64,000 bases of DNA. Origin: an uncultured Eubacteriales bacterium (lineage in GTDB: Bacteria > Bacillota > Clostridia > Oscillospirales > CAG-272). The stretch spans positions 1 through 64,000 of the forward strand of contig CAKRQU010000001.1 of the NCBI GenBank assembly GCA_934394585.1, written 5' to 3'. Positions 9,075-17,640 of this stretch are shown here, one piece after another. The translations under genes were made by a program, and so were the position numbers. A model generated the notes under the pieces. The model was not told the origin of the DNA and did no database searches. It worked only from the letters and a program-made list of their open reading frames with translations. Each line of letters opens with the position of its first letter. Position 1 is the first letter of the stretch.

Positions 9075-9635
9075 TTAGTTTTCATAAGTTTCGAGTATAC
9101 GCGCCGCCACTTCGGCACGCGGTATGCGCAGGTCCATAGCTTGCTTTTCTATATATCTGTGTGCCTGCGCCTCGGAAAGCTTCAGATATTCCATTATAAC
9201 GAGCTTTGCGCGGCTGATGATTTTTTCTTCCGCCAGACGTGAAACCAGCACGGAATTTTCGTTTTTCATCGCGGAAATGCGTTTCGGTACGCATGCCGCT
9301 ATGGTCATATCGTGCCACAGCGCGCTTTTTGATATCGGCGAAAAAACCGTATGCACACCCATTTCATAAAGCGCGGCGATATCTTCATCCGTATTTTTTG
9401 CGCCGGCAATATATACAAAACCGGAATTCAGTTTTGCGCATGCGGCAAAAGCCGTGGCGGCTTTTTTTGCATTCATGCCGAAAACGAGAACGATATCGGC
9501 ATCGAAATCTATTTTCAAAAGATCCGGAGCGGATGAAAAACGTATGATATTTGTTTTGCCGTCCGAAGCGGAAATCAGCATTTCTTCGGCTTTTTTTGCC
9601 ATGTCGTCACCCGGACATATCAGCATTACTGTCAA
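9075..9635 (-). CDS. ANTAR-domain RNA-binding regulator with degenerate receiver
   Basis: The protein has 186 residues. The C-terminal 60 residues match the ANTAR three-helix domain (LSEAQAHRYIEKQAMD), which binds paired-hairpin RNA motifs and promotes antitermination. The N-terminal 115 residues have receiver-like alternating strands, but the phosphoacceptor position at the end of strand 3 reads DADIVLVFG with no Asp, and the usual Lys-Pro reads SPIS. Phosphorylation control is therefore unlikely. It lies between the HD nucleotidase and SDR genes in one operon. No paired ANTAR-type hairpins were recognised nearby, so the target is unknown. Confidence 0.8.
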   Translation of the reverse strand: MTVMLICPGDDMAKKAEEMLISASDGKTNIIRFSSAPDLLKIDFDADIVLVFGMNAKKAATAFAACAKLNSGFVYIAGAKNTDEDIAALYEMGVHTVFSPISKSALWHDMTIAACVPKRISAMKNENSVLVSRLAEEKIISRAKLVIMEYLKLSEAQAHRYIEKQAMDLRIPRAEVAARILETYEN

Positions 9636-9668
9636 ATTTCATCCCTCCTTTTTATTATTGCCGTGATT

Positions 9669-10244
9669 TTATTTTATTTCGTCGAGGTTCATATCAAAAC
9701 TCGGCAGTATGTATTTCATGAAATAATCAAGCTCTTCGCATTTCTGTGAAACGAGTTTTTCGTAGGTTTTCTTTTTTGCGCTTTCAAAATCGCGGTTTCC
9801 GCTGCGTTCTTCTTCTATACATTTGATATAAGCGCAAAGTTTATCCGCCGCTTTTACAAGCGGACGAAGCTCGCTTTCATCCTCGAAAAGCGATCTGTAA
9901 TCGGCGCGAAGCTCCTCGGGCAGCTTTTCCAGCAGAGTTTCCACCGCGCGTTCCTCTACTTTCTGATAGCTTTTTGCCGTGGTATCGTTGAAATATTTCA
10001 CGGGAGTGGGCATATCGCCCGTATAAACCTCGGGAACATCATGAAAAAGCGCTATTGCCGCCGCGCGGTCGGCATTGTAATTTTTGCCGAAATAACGGTT
10101 TCCTATAAGCGCGAGCGCGTGCGCTGTCACCGCCACTTCACAAGCGTGTTCGCTCAGCGTTTCCACGAGAGAATTTCTCATCAGTCCCCAGCGACGTATA
10201 TATTTCTGCCTGAAAACAAGCGCGTAAAATCCGTAATTGTCCAT
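9669..10244 (-). CDS. HD-domain 5'-deoxynucleotidase, YfbR-like
   Basis: A 191-residue HD phosphohydrolase resembling YfbR, which dephosphorylates deoxynucleoside 5'-monophosphates. Visible motifs are RRWGLMRN at the N-terminus, the metal His in TLSEHACEVA, and the HD motif in ALFHDVPEVYTGDMPTPVKY, very close to the YfbR pattern. A later KAADKLCAYIKCIEE supplies another metal ligand. It is the first gene of the HD-ANTAR-SDR operon; its promoter is at 10278-10306, divergent from the YD-repeat lipoprotein gene. Confidence 0.87.
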   Translation of the reverse strand: MDNYGFYALVFRQKYIRRWGLMRNSLVETLSEHACEVAVTAHALALIGNRYFGKNYNADRAAAIALFHDVPEVYTGDMPTPVKYFNDTTAKSYQKVEERAVETLLEKLPEELRADYRSLFEDESELRPLVKAADKLCAYIKCIEEERSGNRDFESAKKKTYEKLVSQKCEELDYFMKYILPSFDMNLDEIK

Positions 10245-10277
10245 TTTTACCCCTCTGTTTTATTATTTTATTATATT

Positions 10278-10306
10278 ATAATACCATAATAAAAACGAAA
10301 TTTCAA
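10278..10306 (-). promoter_or_regulatory. Promoter of the HD-ANTAR-SDR operon
   Basis: Minus strand: TTGAAA (10306-10301), 17-nt spacer ending TGG, TATTAT (10283-10278). Confidence 0.6.
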
Positions 10307-10341
10307 CAGGAAAAATCAAAAAACGCCGTGTGGCAATGATA

Positions 10342-10370
10342 TTGACAATTTTTGCATTGTATGGTAAAAT
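10342..10370 (+). promoter_or_regulatory. Promoter of the YD-repeat lipoprotein gene
   Basis: Consensus TTGACA (10342-10347), 17-nt spacer, TAAAAT (10365-10370), 40 nt before the start codon. Confidence 0.75.
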
Positions 10371-10410
10371 ATATGTGAACAAATTTTGATCAAAAAAAGG
10401 AGAACACGCC

Positions 10411-11574
10411 ATGAAGAAAATATTATCGCTTTTGTTTGCGGCAATATTGGTTTTTGCCGCGCTTTTCACAATTTCCTGCGGAAATGAGCAGGACATAGCG
10501 ACAAAAGAACCGCAGAAAGAAACGACATCGGAAACGGACGGCGACGAATTTATCGGCGCTGTCATAAAAGAGCGCCATAAAGACGGCAGAGTAAAAAGAG
10601 CGGTATATTACAGACCTGACGGCACGGTTAATTTCGAATATGAATATAACGAAAAAGGGCAGAAAACAAAGGCAAGCTATTATAACGAGGACGGTTCTCT
10701 GAAAGAATATTCGGAATACGATTACAACATGGACGGCTTTATGGTGAAATACAGCAATTATGACGGGAACGGAGTGCTGCTCAGCATAGGTGAGCTGGCG
10801 GGCAAAGCACGCCATGAGAAACAGAAAAAGCTGACTTTTTATTATGCGGACGGGCAAATAGCGGGTATTTCCGAATACAATGAAAACGGCTGTATCGTTT
10901 CCGAAACAAAATACGACACGGACGGCACAATAAGTCGCCGCAGAGAATTTCTCGGCACATATTATGACGGAGAGCCGAGAATGACTGAGGATATTCTCTA
11001 TGGATTCGACGGTGAAATAACATATCATCATAAATACGAATACGATGCAAATGGCAGGATTATAAAAGATACGGCTATCCCGGGTGCTGCACTGACATAC
11101 GAATATGATGAAAACGGAAACGAGATTCGCCGCAATACGGTGCTTTCCGATGGCACGATAAAGGAATACCACATCATAGAATATACCGCCGACGGAAGAA
11201 AAGAGAGCAGGTATAAATCGGGAGTGCTTTTGAATACATCCGAATATTCCGGCAAAAAAGGAAACGATCATCTTGTATCTTATATAGCCTACAGCTATAT
11301 CGGCGACAGAATGAGCTCGTATACGATAGTGCTTTACGATGTGACCGGGAAAAAAGCGAGAGAAACAAATTACAATACCGACGGTACTGAGCGCGGTTTT
11401 ATCACTTACGAATACAATGCCGAGGGATTTCTTACCGTAATGCGCGAATTCAGAGCGGGCGGAATACCGAAATATGTAACAGAATATCCCGGCAAAGAAA
11501 AGGGTGAAAATTATACGAGAAGAACGGAATACAATGCCAACGGCACAGTTCATTTTGTATATGAAAACAAGTAA
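10411..11574 (+). CDS. Surface lipoprotein with YD-like repeats
   Basis: A 387-residue protein with a lipoprotein signal (lipobox FTISC, Cys at about residue 23), a short acidic spacer rich in Glu and Thr, then about a dozen imperfect repeats of roughly 20-25 residues with the pattern Tyr-x-Glu/Asp-x-Gly followed by an aromatic-rich strand (for example YEYNEKGQKTKASYYNEDG). They resemble RHS/YD repeats, which form beta-strand ribbons, but no toxin or core domain is present. The ribosome binding site AAAGGAG lies 9 nt upstream. The gene is monocistronic, with a consensus promoter and a shared terminator at 11591-11627. The exact function is unknown. Confidence 0.75.
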   Translation: MKKILSLLFAAILVFAALFTISCGNEQDIATKEPQKETTSETDGDEFIGAVIKERHKDGRVKRAVYYRPDGTVNFEYEYNEKGQKTKASYYNEDGSLKEYSEYDYNMDGFMVKYSNYDGNGVLLSIGELAGKARHEKQKKLTFYYADGQIAGISEYNENGCIVSETKYDTDGTISRRREFLGTYYDGEPRMTEDILYGFDGEITYHHKYEYDANGRIIKDTAIPGAALTYEYDENGNEIRRNTVLSDGTIKEYHIIEYTADGRKESRYKSGVLLNTSEYSGKKGNDHLVSYIAYSYIGDRMSSYTIVLYDVTGKKARETNYNTDGTERGFITYEYNAEGFLTVMREFRAGGIPKYVTEYPGKEKGENYTRRTEYNANGTVHFVYENK

Positions 11575-11590
11575 TAATTATAATACAAAA

Positions 11591-11627
11591 AATCCTCATG
11601 CGTTTTCCGCATGAGGATTTTCTTTGC
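11591..11627. terminator. Bidirectional terminator between the YD-repeat gene and tpiA
   Basis: A perfect 12-bp stem AATCCTCATGCG/CGCATGAGGATT with a TTTTC loop, T-rich on both outgoing strands. It serves the two convergent genes. Confidence 0.85.
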
Positions 11628-11640
11628 TTTTTATGCCGGA

Positions 11641-12408
11641 TCAGTCGGCTGCTTTTACTATTACCGTGAAATCGTCGGGCTTGAGAGAAGCGCCGCCGAT
11701 GAGTCCGCCGTCGATATTTTCCATAGCGAGAAGCTCTGCGGCATTTTTCGCATTCATGCTTCCGCCGTACTGGATGGTGGTAGCCTCTGCCACTTCCGCA
11801 CCATAGAGAGAAGCGACAACACTGCGGATATATGCGCAAACCTCTTCAGCCTGCTCGGCTGTAGCGGTTTTGCCTGTGCCTATAGCCCATACAGGCTCAT
11901 AAGCGATGATGATATTTTTCATATCCTCTGCGGGAATGCCGAGGAGAGCTATCTTTGTCTGACGTGATACCGTTTCGAATGTCACGCCCTGCTCACGCTC
12001 CGTGAGAGTTTCGCCCACGCATACGATTACGGTGAGACCGTTTGCCAGACCTGCTTTTGTTCTGCCGTTCACGGTGACATCGGTTTCACCGAAATACTGT
12101 CTGCGCTCGCTGTGACCCGTAATAACGTATTTTACGCCGCATGCGGCAAGCATTTTGCCGGAAATTTCGCCTGTGTATGCGCCTTTTTCTTCTATATGAA
12201 CATTTTCGGCGCCTATTTCGATATTTGTGCCCTTTGTGGCTTCCACAGCTGCCGCAATATCTACAAAAGGAACGCAAAGCACTACTTTTGCTTCCTTTAC
12301 ATCGGCAACCTTGGGGGCGAGAGCTTTCATAAATTCTGTGGTTTCCGCGGGAGTCATATTCATTTTCCAGTTGCCCGCGATGACAACGTTTCTTTTTGCC
12401 TTGTTCAT
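11641..12408 (-). CDS. tpiA: Triosephosphate isomerase
   Basis: A 255-residue TIM barrel interconverting dihydroxyacetone phosphate and glyceraldehyde 3-phosphate. Catalytic Lys is in AGNWKMN, catalytic His in TGHSERRQYFGE, catalytic Glu in AYEPVWAIGTGKTA, and the phosphate-gripping loops are IQYGGSM and GGLIGGASLK. It lies 23 nt downstream of pgk and is co-transcribed with it, a common glycolytic pairing. Confidence 0.97.
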   Translation of the reverse strand: MNKAKRNVVIAGNWKMNMTPAETTEFMKALAPKVADVKEAKVVLCVPFVDIAAAVEATKGTNIEIGAENVHIEEKGAYTGEISGKMLAACGVKYVITGHSERRQYFGETDVTVNGRTKAGLANGLTVIVCVGETLTEREQGVTFETVSRQTKIALLGIPAEDMKNIIIAYEPVWAIGTGKTATAEQAEEVCAYIRSVVASLYGAEVAEATTIQYGGSMNAKNAAELLAMENIDGGLIGGASLKPDDFTVIVKAAD

Positions 12409-12431
12409 TATATTATACTTCCTTTCGCGGA

Positions 12432-13739
12432 TTATTTATTCTGGAGGCATGCTATGCCGGGGAGTTCGAGACCCTCGAGGAATTCAAGGCTTGCGCCGCC
12501 GCCCGTGGAAATATGAGTGATTTTGGAAGCAAAGCCGAGCTGTTCGCATGCAGCCGCGCTGTCGCCGCCGCCGACTATTGTCGTAGCTTCGGAATCAGCG
12601 AGAGCCTGAGCCACAGCTATTGTACCTGCGGCGAGAGTGGGATTTTCAAAAACGCCCATCGGTCCGTTCCATACAACTGTTTTGGCGCTCTTTACGGCGT
12701 CTGCAAAAAGCTCGCGTGTCTTTTCGCCTATATCCATGCCTTCCATATCGGCGGGAATTTTGTCTGCGTCAACTGTTTTTACGGAAATGGGAGCATCTAT
12801 GGGATTCGGGAAATCTGCGGCGATGACGGTATCTATCGGGAGAAGAAGCTTTACGCCTGCCTTCTCGGCTTTTGCCATCATATCGCGGCAGTAATCTATT
12901 TTGGATTCGTCGAGCAGGGATTTGCCTACGCCGTATCCCTTTGCGGCGAGGAATGTATAAGCCATACCGCCGCCGATGATGAGCGTATCAACTTTTGTGA
13001 GGAGATTGTTTATAACATTGAGCTTGTCGGAAACCTTGGCGCCGCCGAGGATGGCAACGAAAGGACGCTCGGGATTGTCGAGAGCTTTGCCCATCACGCT
13101 GATTTCCTTTTTGATGAGGTAACCGCATACGGCGGGGAGATAAGCAGCAACGCCTGCCGTGGAGGCATGAGCGCGGTGAGCCGTACCGAAAGCGTCGTTT
13201 ACATAAACTTCCGCAAGGGAAGCGAGTTCTTTTGCAAATTCGGGATCGTTCTTTTCCTCACGTGCGTCAAAACGTACATTTTCGAGGAGAACGCATTCGC
13301 CTGCCTTCATAGCGGCGATTTTTGCCTTTGCATCATCGCCGATGATATCGGAAGCAAAAGCAACCTTACCGCCGAGATATTCATTGAGCTTGTCTGCAAC
13401 TATTTTAAGAGAGAATTTTTCTTTGTCGCCGAGAGCTTTTTTCAGAGCCTTTGCTTTAGCTTCAGCCTGCTCCTCTGCGGGAAGCTCCTCTATGGCTTTC
13501 TTTTCCTTTTTATTGAGAGAAAAGCCCTCTGTGAAAATGTTATGCGGTTTGCCGAGATGAGAGCAGAGAATAACATAAGCGCCCTTTTCCATGAGGTATT
13601 TTATAGTGGGCAGAGCCTCCACTATTCTCTTGTCGCTCGTGATAACGCCGTCCTTCTGCGGAACATTGAAATCGCAACGCACAAGCACTTTTTTACCTGC
13701 GACATCAATATCTTCAATGGTTTTCTTGTTGTAATTCAT
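12432..13739 (-). CDS. pgk: Phosphoglycerate kinase
   Basis: Makes ATP from 1,3-bisphosphoglycerate. Visible are VLVRCDFNVP, SHLGKP, the hinge region with LENVRFDAREEKNDPEFAKEL, ILGGAKVSDK and the nucleotide loop GGGDSAAA. The start at 13739 is chosen because AGGAAAGG lies 9 nt upstream; the longer frame from 13784 adds 15 unconserved residues. Between about residues 60 and 97 there is a Lys/Glu/Ala-rich insertion (NKKEKKAIEELPAEEQAEAK) that most bacterial enzymes lack, bringing the protein to 435 residues. The promoter is at 13800-13828. Confidence 0.97.
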   Translation of the reverse strand: MNYNKKTIEDIDVAGKKVLVRCDFNVPQKDGVITSDKRIVEALPTIKYLMEKGAYVILCSHLGKPHNIFTEGFSLNKKEKKAIEELPAEEQAEAKAKALKKALGDKEKFSLKIVADKLNEYLGGKVAFASDIIGDDAKAKIAAMKAGECVLLENVRFDAREEKNDPEFAKELASLAEVYVNDAFGTAHRAHASTAGVAAYLPAVCGYLIKKEISVMGKALDNPERPFVAILGGAKVSDKLNVINNLLTKVDTLIIGGGMAYTFLAAKGYGVGKSLLDESKIDYCRDMMAKAEKAGVKLLLPIDTVIAADFPNPIDAPISVKTVDADKIPADMEGMDIGEKTRELFADAVKSAKTVVWNGPMGVFENPTLAAGTIAVAQALADSEATTIVGGGDSAAACEQLGFASKITHISTGGGASLEFLEGLELPGIACLQNK

Positions 13740-13799
13740 AAAAGATACCTTTCCTTTCTTATACGGGCATACATCATGCCCCATTTTTATCCATAATAC

Positions 13800-13828
13800 A
13801 GTATATCACCGAGGAAAGCATTTTTCAA
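13800..13828 (-). promoter_or_regulatory. Promoter of pgk-tpiA
   Basis: Minus strand: TTGAAA (13828-13823), 17-nt spacer ending TGA (extended -10), TATACT (13805-13800). Confidence 0.65.
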
Positions 13829-13995
13829 GTAAAAAATGATAATTTCCGATGAAATTTACAAAGAAAGCCGCAAAAATGCCGTGCCTCCCGACTTTTTTGT
13901 AATGTGTAAATAAAATTTCGGAAATTTTTTATTTTTAAATTTCATTTTAGTTTGACTTTTTATAATGGAGTCACAAAAAGAGAGGAGGGCAGCAG

Positions 13996-14703
13996 ATGGA
14001 AATACAGAATTATTTCAAAAGATACGAAATAAAATATCTGCTTTCGCCGGAGCAATACGAAAAAATGCGCGAAATAGCAAAAATCGCGACTGTTCCCGAC
14101 GAATACGGTAAAAGCACGGTATGCAATATATATTATGATACGCCCGATTCGAGGATAATCCGCCGTTCGCTCGAGGGACCGGAATACAAAGAAAAGCTGA
14201 GGCTGCGCAGCTACGGCGTGGCGACAAACGAAACGGGAGTTTTTCTGGAGCTGAAAAAGAAATATCTCGGCGTGGTATACAAGCGGCGCGAAGCCATGAC
14301 ATACGCGCGGGCTGTGGATTTCCTGAGAAATCCCGAGCCGTATTCGCAGATAACGCGCGAAACGGAATATTTCATGCGGTTTTACGAAAATCTTATGCCC
14401 GCCATGTTTATTTCATATTCGCGGGAAGCTTTTTACGGAAAGGAAAACAGGGATTTCCGCATAACATTTGACCGCGATATACTCTGGCGCGATTACGATA
14501 CGGATCTGCGCGCGGGAGTTTACGGAAAGCGCGTGATTTCGCCGGATACGGTGCTGATGGAAATAAAAACAGGCGGCGCGATGCCGATGGAAATAGCGCA
14601 CGCGCTTTCGCAAAACGGCATATACAAAACATCATTTTCAAAATACGGGCGCGCATATATTCAGAAAACGGCGACGGTCGAAACGGAGGTAATTTATGCT
14701 TAA
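13996..14703 (+). CDS. VTC-domain protein (polyphosphate polymerase-like)
   Basis: A 235-residue protein of the VTC tunnel family of triphosphate-binding enzymes, related to eukaryotic vacuolar polyphosphate polymerase. It has RYEIKYLL at residues 10-17, the basic KEKLRLRSYG strand, ELKKKYLGVVYKRR, and late MEIKTGG and SKYG segments that line the tunnel. The catalytic-type acidic and basic residues look intact. It is first in an operon with a DUF4956 membrane protein (8-nt overlap) and a secreted carbohydrate-binding lipoprotein. An AGAGGAGGG site precedes the start; TATAAT at 13961-13966 may be its -10, but no good -35 is seen. Polyphosphate as product is inferred from the family only. Confidence 0.85.
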   Translation: MEIQNYFKRYEIKYLLSPEQYEKMREIAKIATVPDEYGKSTVCNIYYDTPDSRIIRRSLEGPEYKEKLRLRSYGVATNETGVFLELKKKYLGVVYKRREAMTYARAVDFLRNPEPYSQITRETEYFMRFYENLMPAMFISYSREAFYGKENRDFRITFDRDILWRDYDTDLRAGVYGKRVISPDTVLMEIKTGGAMPMEIAHALSQNGIYKTSFSKYGRAYIQKTATVETEVIYA

Positions 14704-15388
14704 TAATATATTCGGAAGTATTTTTCAGTCGTCATCGGAAAGCACGGTTTCCGTATGGAAATTTCTGCTCTGCATAGCGGTTTCGCTGGTGCTGGGCATA
14801 GCTTACGGCGCGGCATATTCGCATAAAGCGAAAAGCACATCGAGCTTTCGCATGGCGATATCACTGCTACCCGCGGTGGTCTGCGTGGTAATAATGATGG
14901 TAAACGGAAATGTCGGCGTGGGCGTAGCCGTGGCGGGAGCCTTTTCACTCGTCCGTTTCCGCTCCGCGCAGGGAAGCGCGCGTGAAATATGTGCCATATT
15001 CATGGCGATGTGCACGGGGCTGATAATGGGCGTGGGATATATCGCCTTCGCGGCGCTTTTCACTCTCGTGATGGCTGCGGCGCTCATCGTATGCAATACG
15101 GCGATATGCCGCAAAAGAGCTGAAAGCACCGAGCGGACGCTGAAAATGACAGTGCCCGAAAATCTCGATTACAGCGGCGCTTTCGACGATATATTCGATA
15201 CATTCTGCGCCGCGCGCCGCATGACCGCAGTGAAAACCACGGGCATGGGCAGTCTTTTCAGGCTGACCTACGATGTGACGCTGAAACGCGACATATCCGA
15301 AAAGGAATTTATAGATGCTTTGCGCACGAGAAACGGAAATCTCGAAATATCATTACTCAGACAGGAGGAAAATGAAAATGAGCTTTAA
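14696..15388 (+). CDS. DUF4956 membrane protein
   Basis: A 230-residue protein with about four transmembrane segments in the first 145 residues (around 22-42, 51-68, 72-88 and 100-135), including the conserved motif AGAFSLVRFRSAQGSAREI typical of DUF4956. A soluble C-terminal domain of about 85 residues follows. It overlaps the VTC gene by 8 nt and the following lipoprotein gene by 11 nt, so the three are translated from one message. DUF4956 proteins are frequent VTC partners; their biochemical role is not established. Confidence 0.85.
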   Translation: MLNNIFGSIFQSSSESTVSVWKFLLCIAVSLVLGIAYGAAYSHKAKSTSSFRMAISLLPAVVCVVIMMVNGNVGVGVAVAGAFSLVRFRSAQGSAREICAIFMAMCTGLIMGVGYIAFAALFTLVMAAALIVCNTAICRKRAESTERTLKMTVPENLDYSGAFDDIFDTFCAARRMTAVKTTGMGSLFRLTYDVTLKRDISEKEFIDALRTRNGNLEISLLRQEENENEL

Positions 15389-17237
15389 TTTCAGAAAAAT
15401 TTTATGCGGTCTTTGCGCCGCACTGCTGGTGCTTTCTCTCGCTTCATGCGGGAATACGGAGAATGCCGGTACATCGGCTTCCTATGCGACTGCTGCAACC
15501 ACCGATCCGTCGGCGCCTCCGACCCCGCCGGACGGCAACGGCAACGGTACGGGTAGCGACGGTACGGCTACCGCGGATACGGGCACGGTGATAACGCCCG
15601 TTTCTTCCGACGACATGTTTTCGGGCAGGGATTCGCGCTCGGATTACGACGCTTCCTCGGATAAGATAGTTCTTTCCGACAGCGGCTCGACTACGACTTC
15701 CTCTTCCGTTAAAATAAGCGGAAATACCGTGACGATAAGCGCGGCAGGCACTTATATAGTGAGCGGAAGTCTTTCCGACGGGCAGATAAAAATCGACGCG
15801 GGCGACGATGATAAAATTCAGCTCGTGCTGAACGGCGTCGATATAACAAATTCTTCCTCTGCGGCAATATACGTGAAAAACGCCGACAAGGTATTCGTCA
15901 CGCTCGCAAAGGGAAGCGAAAACAAACTTTCCGTAACGGGCGAATACGTGGCGATCGACGACAACAATATAGACGCCGCCATATTTGCAAAAGAAGATAT
16001 CAGTTTCAACGGAGACGGCTCGCTCACCGTGAATGCAAAATACGGTCACGGCATAGTTTCAAAGGATGATCTCGTGATAACGGGCGGAACATACACGATA
16101 ACGGCGGAAAAGCATGCGCTTTGCGGCAAAGACAGCGTGCGCATATCAGGCGGCACATTCAGCCTCACCGCAGGGACAGACGGTATACACAGCGAAAATA
16201 CCGACAAGGAAGATAAAGGATTTATCTACATTTCGGGCGGCGATTTCTCGATAAAAAGCGAAAGCGACGGCGTGGATGCGGAATATTATCTCCAGATAGC
16301 GGGCGGAAGCTTCAATATCACATCGGGAGCAAAGGGCATAAAGGCGAGCGGCGATCTGCTTGTATCGGACGGCACTTTTATCCTGAATTGCGAGGATGAC
16401 GCCGTACACTCAAATGCGAATGTAAACGTAAACGGAGGCACTTTCACCGTTTACACGGGCGACGATGCGTTTCATGCCGACGAAAATATAAATATTTCCG
16501 GCGGCGATATGGATATAAAGAAAAGCTATGAAGGCATCGAGGGCGCCACGGTAAATATTTCGGGCGGCAATATAAGCATAGTTTCGAGCGACGACGGCAT
16601 AAATGCCGCGGGTGGCAGGGATTCCAGCGGCATGGGCGGCAATTTCGGCGGCGACAGCTTCGGTTTCGGATTCGGAGGCGGCTTCGGTGGCGGCGGTATG
16701 AACGGCGGAAATTCGAGCTATTATATCAGCATATCGGGCGGCACGATAAAAATAAACGCATCCGGTGACGGAATGGATTCAAACGGAAATCTCTTTGTTT
16801 CCGGCGGAGAAATATATATAAGCGGTCCGCAGGACAACGGAAACGGCGCGCTGGATTACGACGGCACCGCCACGATAACCGGAGGCACGGTAATCGCCGC
16901 GGGAATGAGCGGAATGGCGCAGAATTTCGGCACGGCTTCCACTCAGGGCAGTATAATGGTCACTTTCACGCAGTATGTCACAGGCACGGTGACCGTAAAG
17001 GATTCCTCGGGAAATGTGATAGCAAGCTTCACCCCCGAAAAGAGCTATAACAATGTGGTGGTAAGCTCGCCTCTGCTCGTACAGGGCAAAGCGTATACCA
17101 TCAGCGCGGGCACGCAGTCGCAGTCGGTAACCCTTTCGAGCCTGATATACGGCGGACAAGGCGGCATGGGCGGAGGCGGACAGGGCGGAAACCGTCCCGG
17201 CGGCGGCGGACGTCCCGGCGGCGGCTTCGGCGGCTGA
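15378..17237 (+). CDS. Secreted lipoprotein, Cthe_2159-type carbohydrate-binding
   Basis: Has a lipoprotein signal with lipobox LASC (Cys near residue 23), a Ser/Thr/Gly/Asp-rich spacer to about residue 80, then a long right-handed beta-helix made of repeated GG-T/S-F/Y strands (for example ISGGTFSLTAG and ITGGTYTITAE), as in Cthe_2159-family cell-wall carbohydrate-binding proteins. Two Gly-rich stretches interrupt it or end it: GFGFGGGFGGGGM near residue 435 and a Gly/Arg/Pro tail. I take the ATG at 15378 as start because AGGAGG (15363-15368) is 9 nt before it; 15372 is possible. It is third in the VTC-DUF4956 operon. Polysaccharide binding is a family-level inference. Confidence 0.82.
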   Translation: MSFNFRKILCGLCAALLVLSLASCGNTENAGTSASYATAATTDPSAPPTPPDGNGNGTGSDGTATADTGTVITPVSSDDMFSGRDSRSDYDASSDKIVLSDSGSTTTSSSVKISGNTVTISAAGTYIVSGSLSDGQIKIDAGDDDKIQLVLNGVDITNSSSAAIYVKNADKVFVTLAKGSENKLSVTGEYVAIDDNNIDAAIFAKEDISFNGDGSLTVNAKYGHGIVSKDDLVITGGTYTITAEKHALCGKDSVRISGGTFSLTAGTDGIHSENTDKEDKGFIYISGGDFSIKSESDGVDAEYYLQIAGGSFNITSGAKGIKASGDLLVSDGTFILNCEDDAVHSNANVNVNGGTFTVYTGDDAFHADENINISGGDMDIKKSYEGIEGATVNISGGNISIVSSDDGINAAGGRDSSGMGGNFGGDSFGFGFGGGFGGGGMNGGNSSYYISISGGTIKINASGDGMDSNGNLFVSGGEIYISGPQDNGNGALDYDGTATITGGTVIAAGMSGMAQNFGTASTQGSIMVTFTQYVTGTVTVKDSSGNVIASFTPEKSYNNVVVSSPLLVQGKAYTISAGTQSQSVTLSSLIYGGQGGMGGGGQGGNRPGGGGRPGGGFGG

Positions 17238-17285
17238 TAAATAAAAATATTTCAATATCTTGTATTTATAAAATATAAAATACCG

Positions 17286-17332
17286 CAAAAAGCACGGGGC
17301 GGAGAAAAAAATTCTCCGTTTCGCGCTTTTTT
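17286..17332 (+). terminator. Terminator of the VTC operon
   Basis: Stem AAAAAGC..CGGAGAA/TTCTCCG..GCGCTTTTTT followed by T residues, about 50 nt after the stop codon at 17237. Confidence 0.8.
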
Positions 17333-17367
17333 GCATAAAATTTGCGGCAAAAATATTTATAAACCTA

Positions 17368-17396
17368 TTGACAATATAATTTATCTGTGATAAAAT
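17368..17396 (+). promoter_or_regulatory. Promoter of the methionine uptake operon
   Basis: TTGACA (17368-17373), 17-nt spacer, TAAAAT (17391-17396). Transcription should begin near 17403, 46 nt before the Met-rich leader ORF. Confidence 0.8.
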
Positions 17397-17448
17397 ATCC
17401 ACAATCTGTTTGATGACGGATTTCATTCTGTGAAAAAGGAGAAATACC

Positions 17449-17553
17449 ATGAAAAAGACATTTTCCATGATGATGTATAAAATGATGTGCATGCGTATGT
17501 GCATGCGCAGTTTTGACGTGTCTTTTTCCGATAATTCTCAGCTCACAGACTGA
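17449..17553 (+). CDS. Met-rich leader peptide of metQNI
   Basis: This 34-codon ORF has a good ribosome binding site (AAAAAGGAGAAATACC before ATG). It encodes MKKTFSMMMYKMMCMRMCMR followed by 14 further residues. Nine of 34 codons are Met, eight of them between codons 7 and 19, and two are Cys. The Met uptake genes follow about 200 nt downstream, with an intrinsic terminator in between (17581-17622). This is what a ribosome-mediated attenuation leader for methionine should look like: scarcity of charged tRNA-Met would stall ribosomes in codons 7-19. It was too short for standard gene calling. Met leader peptides of this kind are not something I know to be described in Clostridia. Confidence 0.75.
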   Translation: MKKTFSMMMYKMMCMRMCMRSFDVSFSDNSQLTD

Positions 17554-17580
17554 AAGCAGATTTTGATGATTTTGTTTTTC

Positions 17581-17622
17581 AAGCCGGGAAGCTTATCGGA
17601 GCTTTCCGGTTTATTTTATTTT
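17581..17622 (+). terminator. Attenuator hairpin upstream of metQ
   Basis: A 12-bp stem, 17581-17592 (AAGCCGGGAAGC) with 17601-17612 (GCTTTCCGGTTT), closed by loop TTATCGGA (17593-17600) and followed by ATTTTATTTTC. The loop is the exact reverse complement of TCCGATAA at 17527-17534, codons 27-29 of the leader ORF. GAAAGC at the leader stop codon (17552-17557) is also complementary to the 3' arm (17601-17606). Either pairing could act as antiterminator. Confidence 0.75.
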
Positions 17623-17640
17623 CAAAAAGGAGCAAAGGCT

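Noticed and set aside
10423..11553. Long minus-strand ORF opposite the YD-repeat lipoprotein
   Set aside because: Codon pattern and lack of start signals show it is an antisense shadow; the plus-strand gene has promoter, ribosome binding site and signal peptide.
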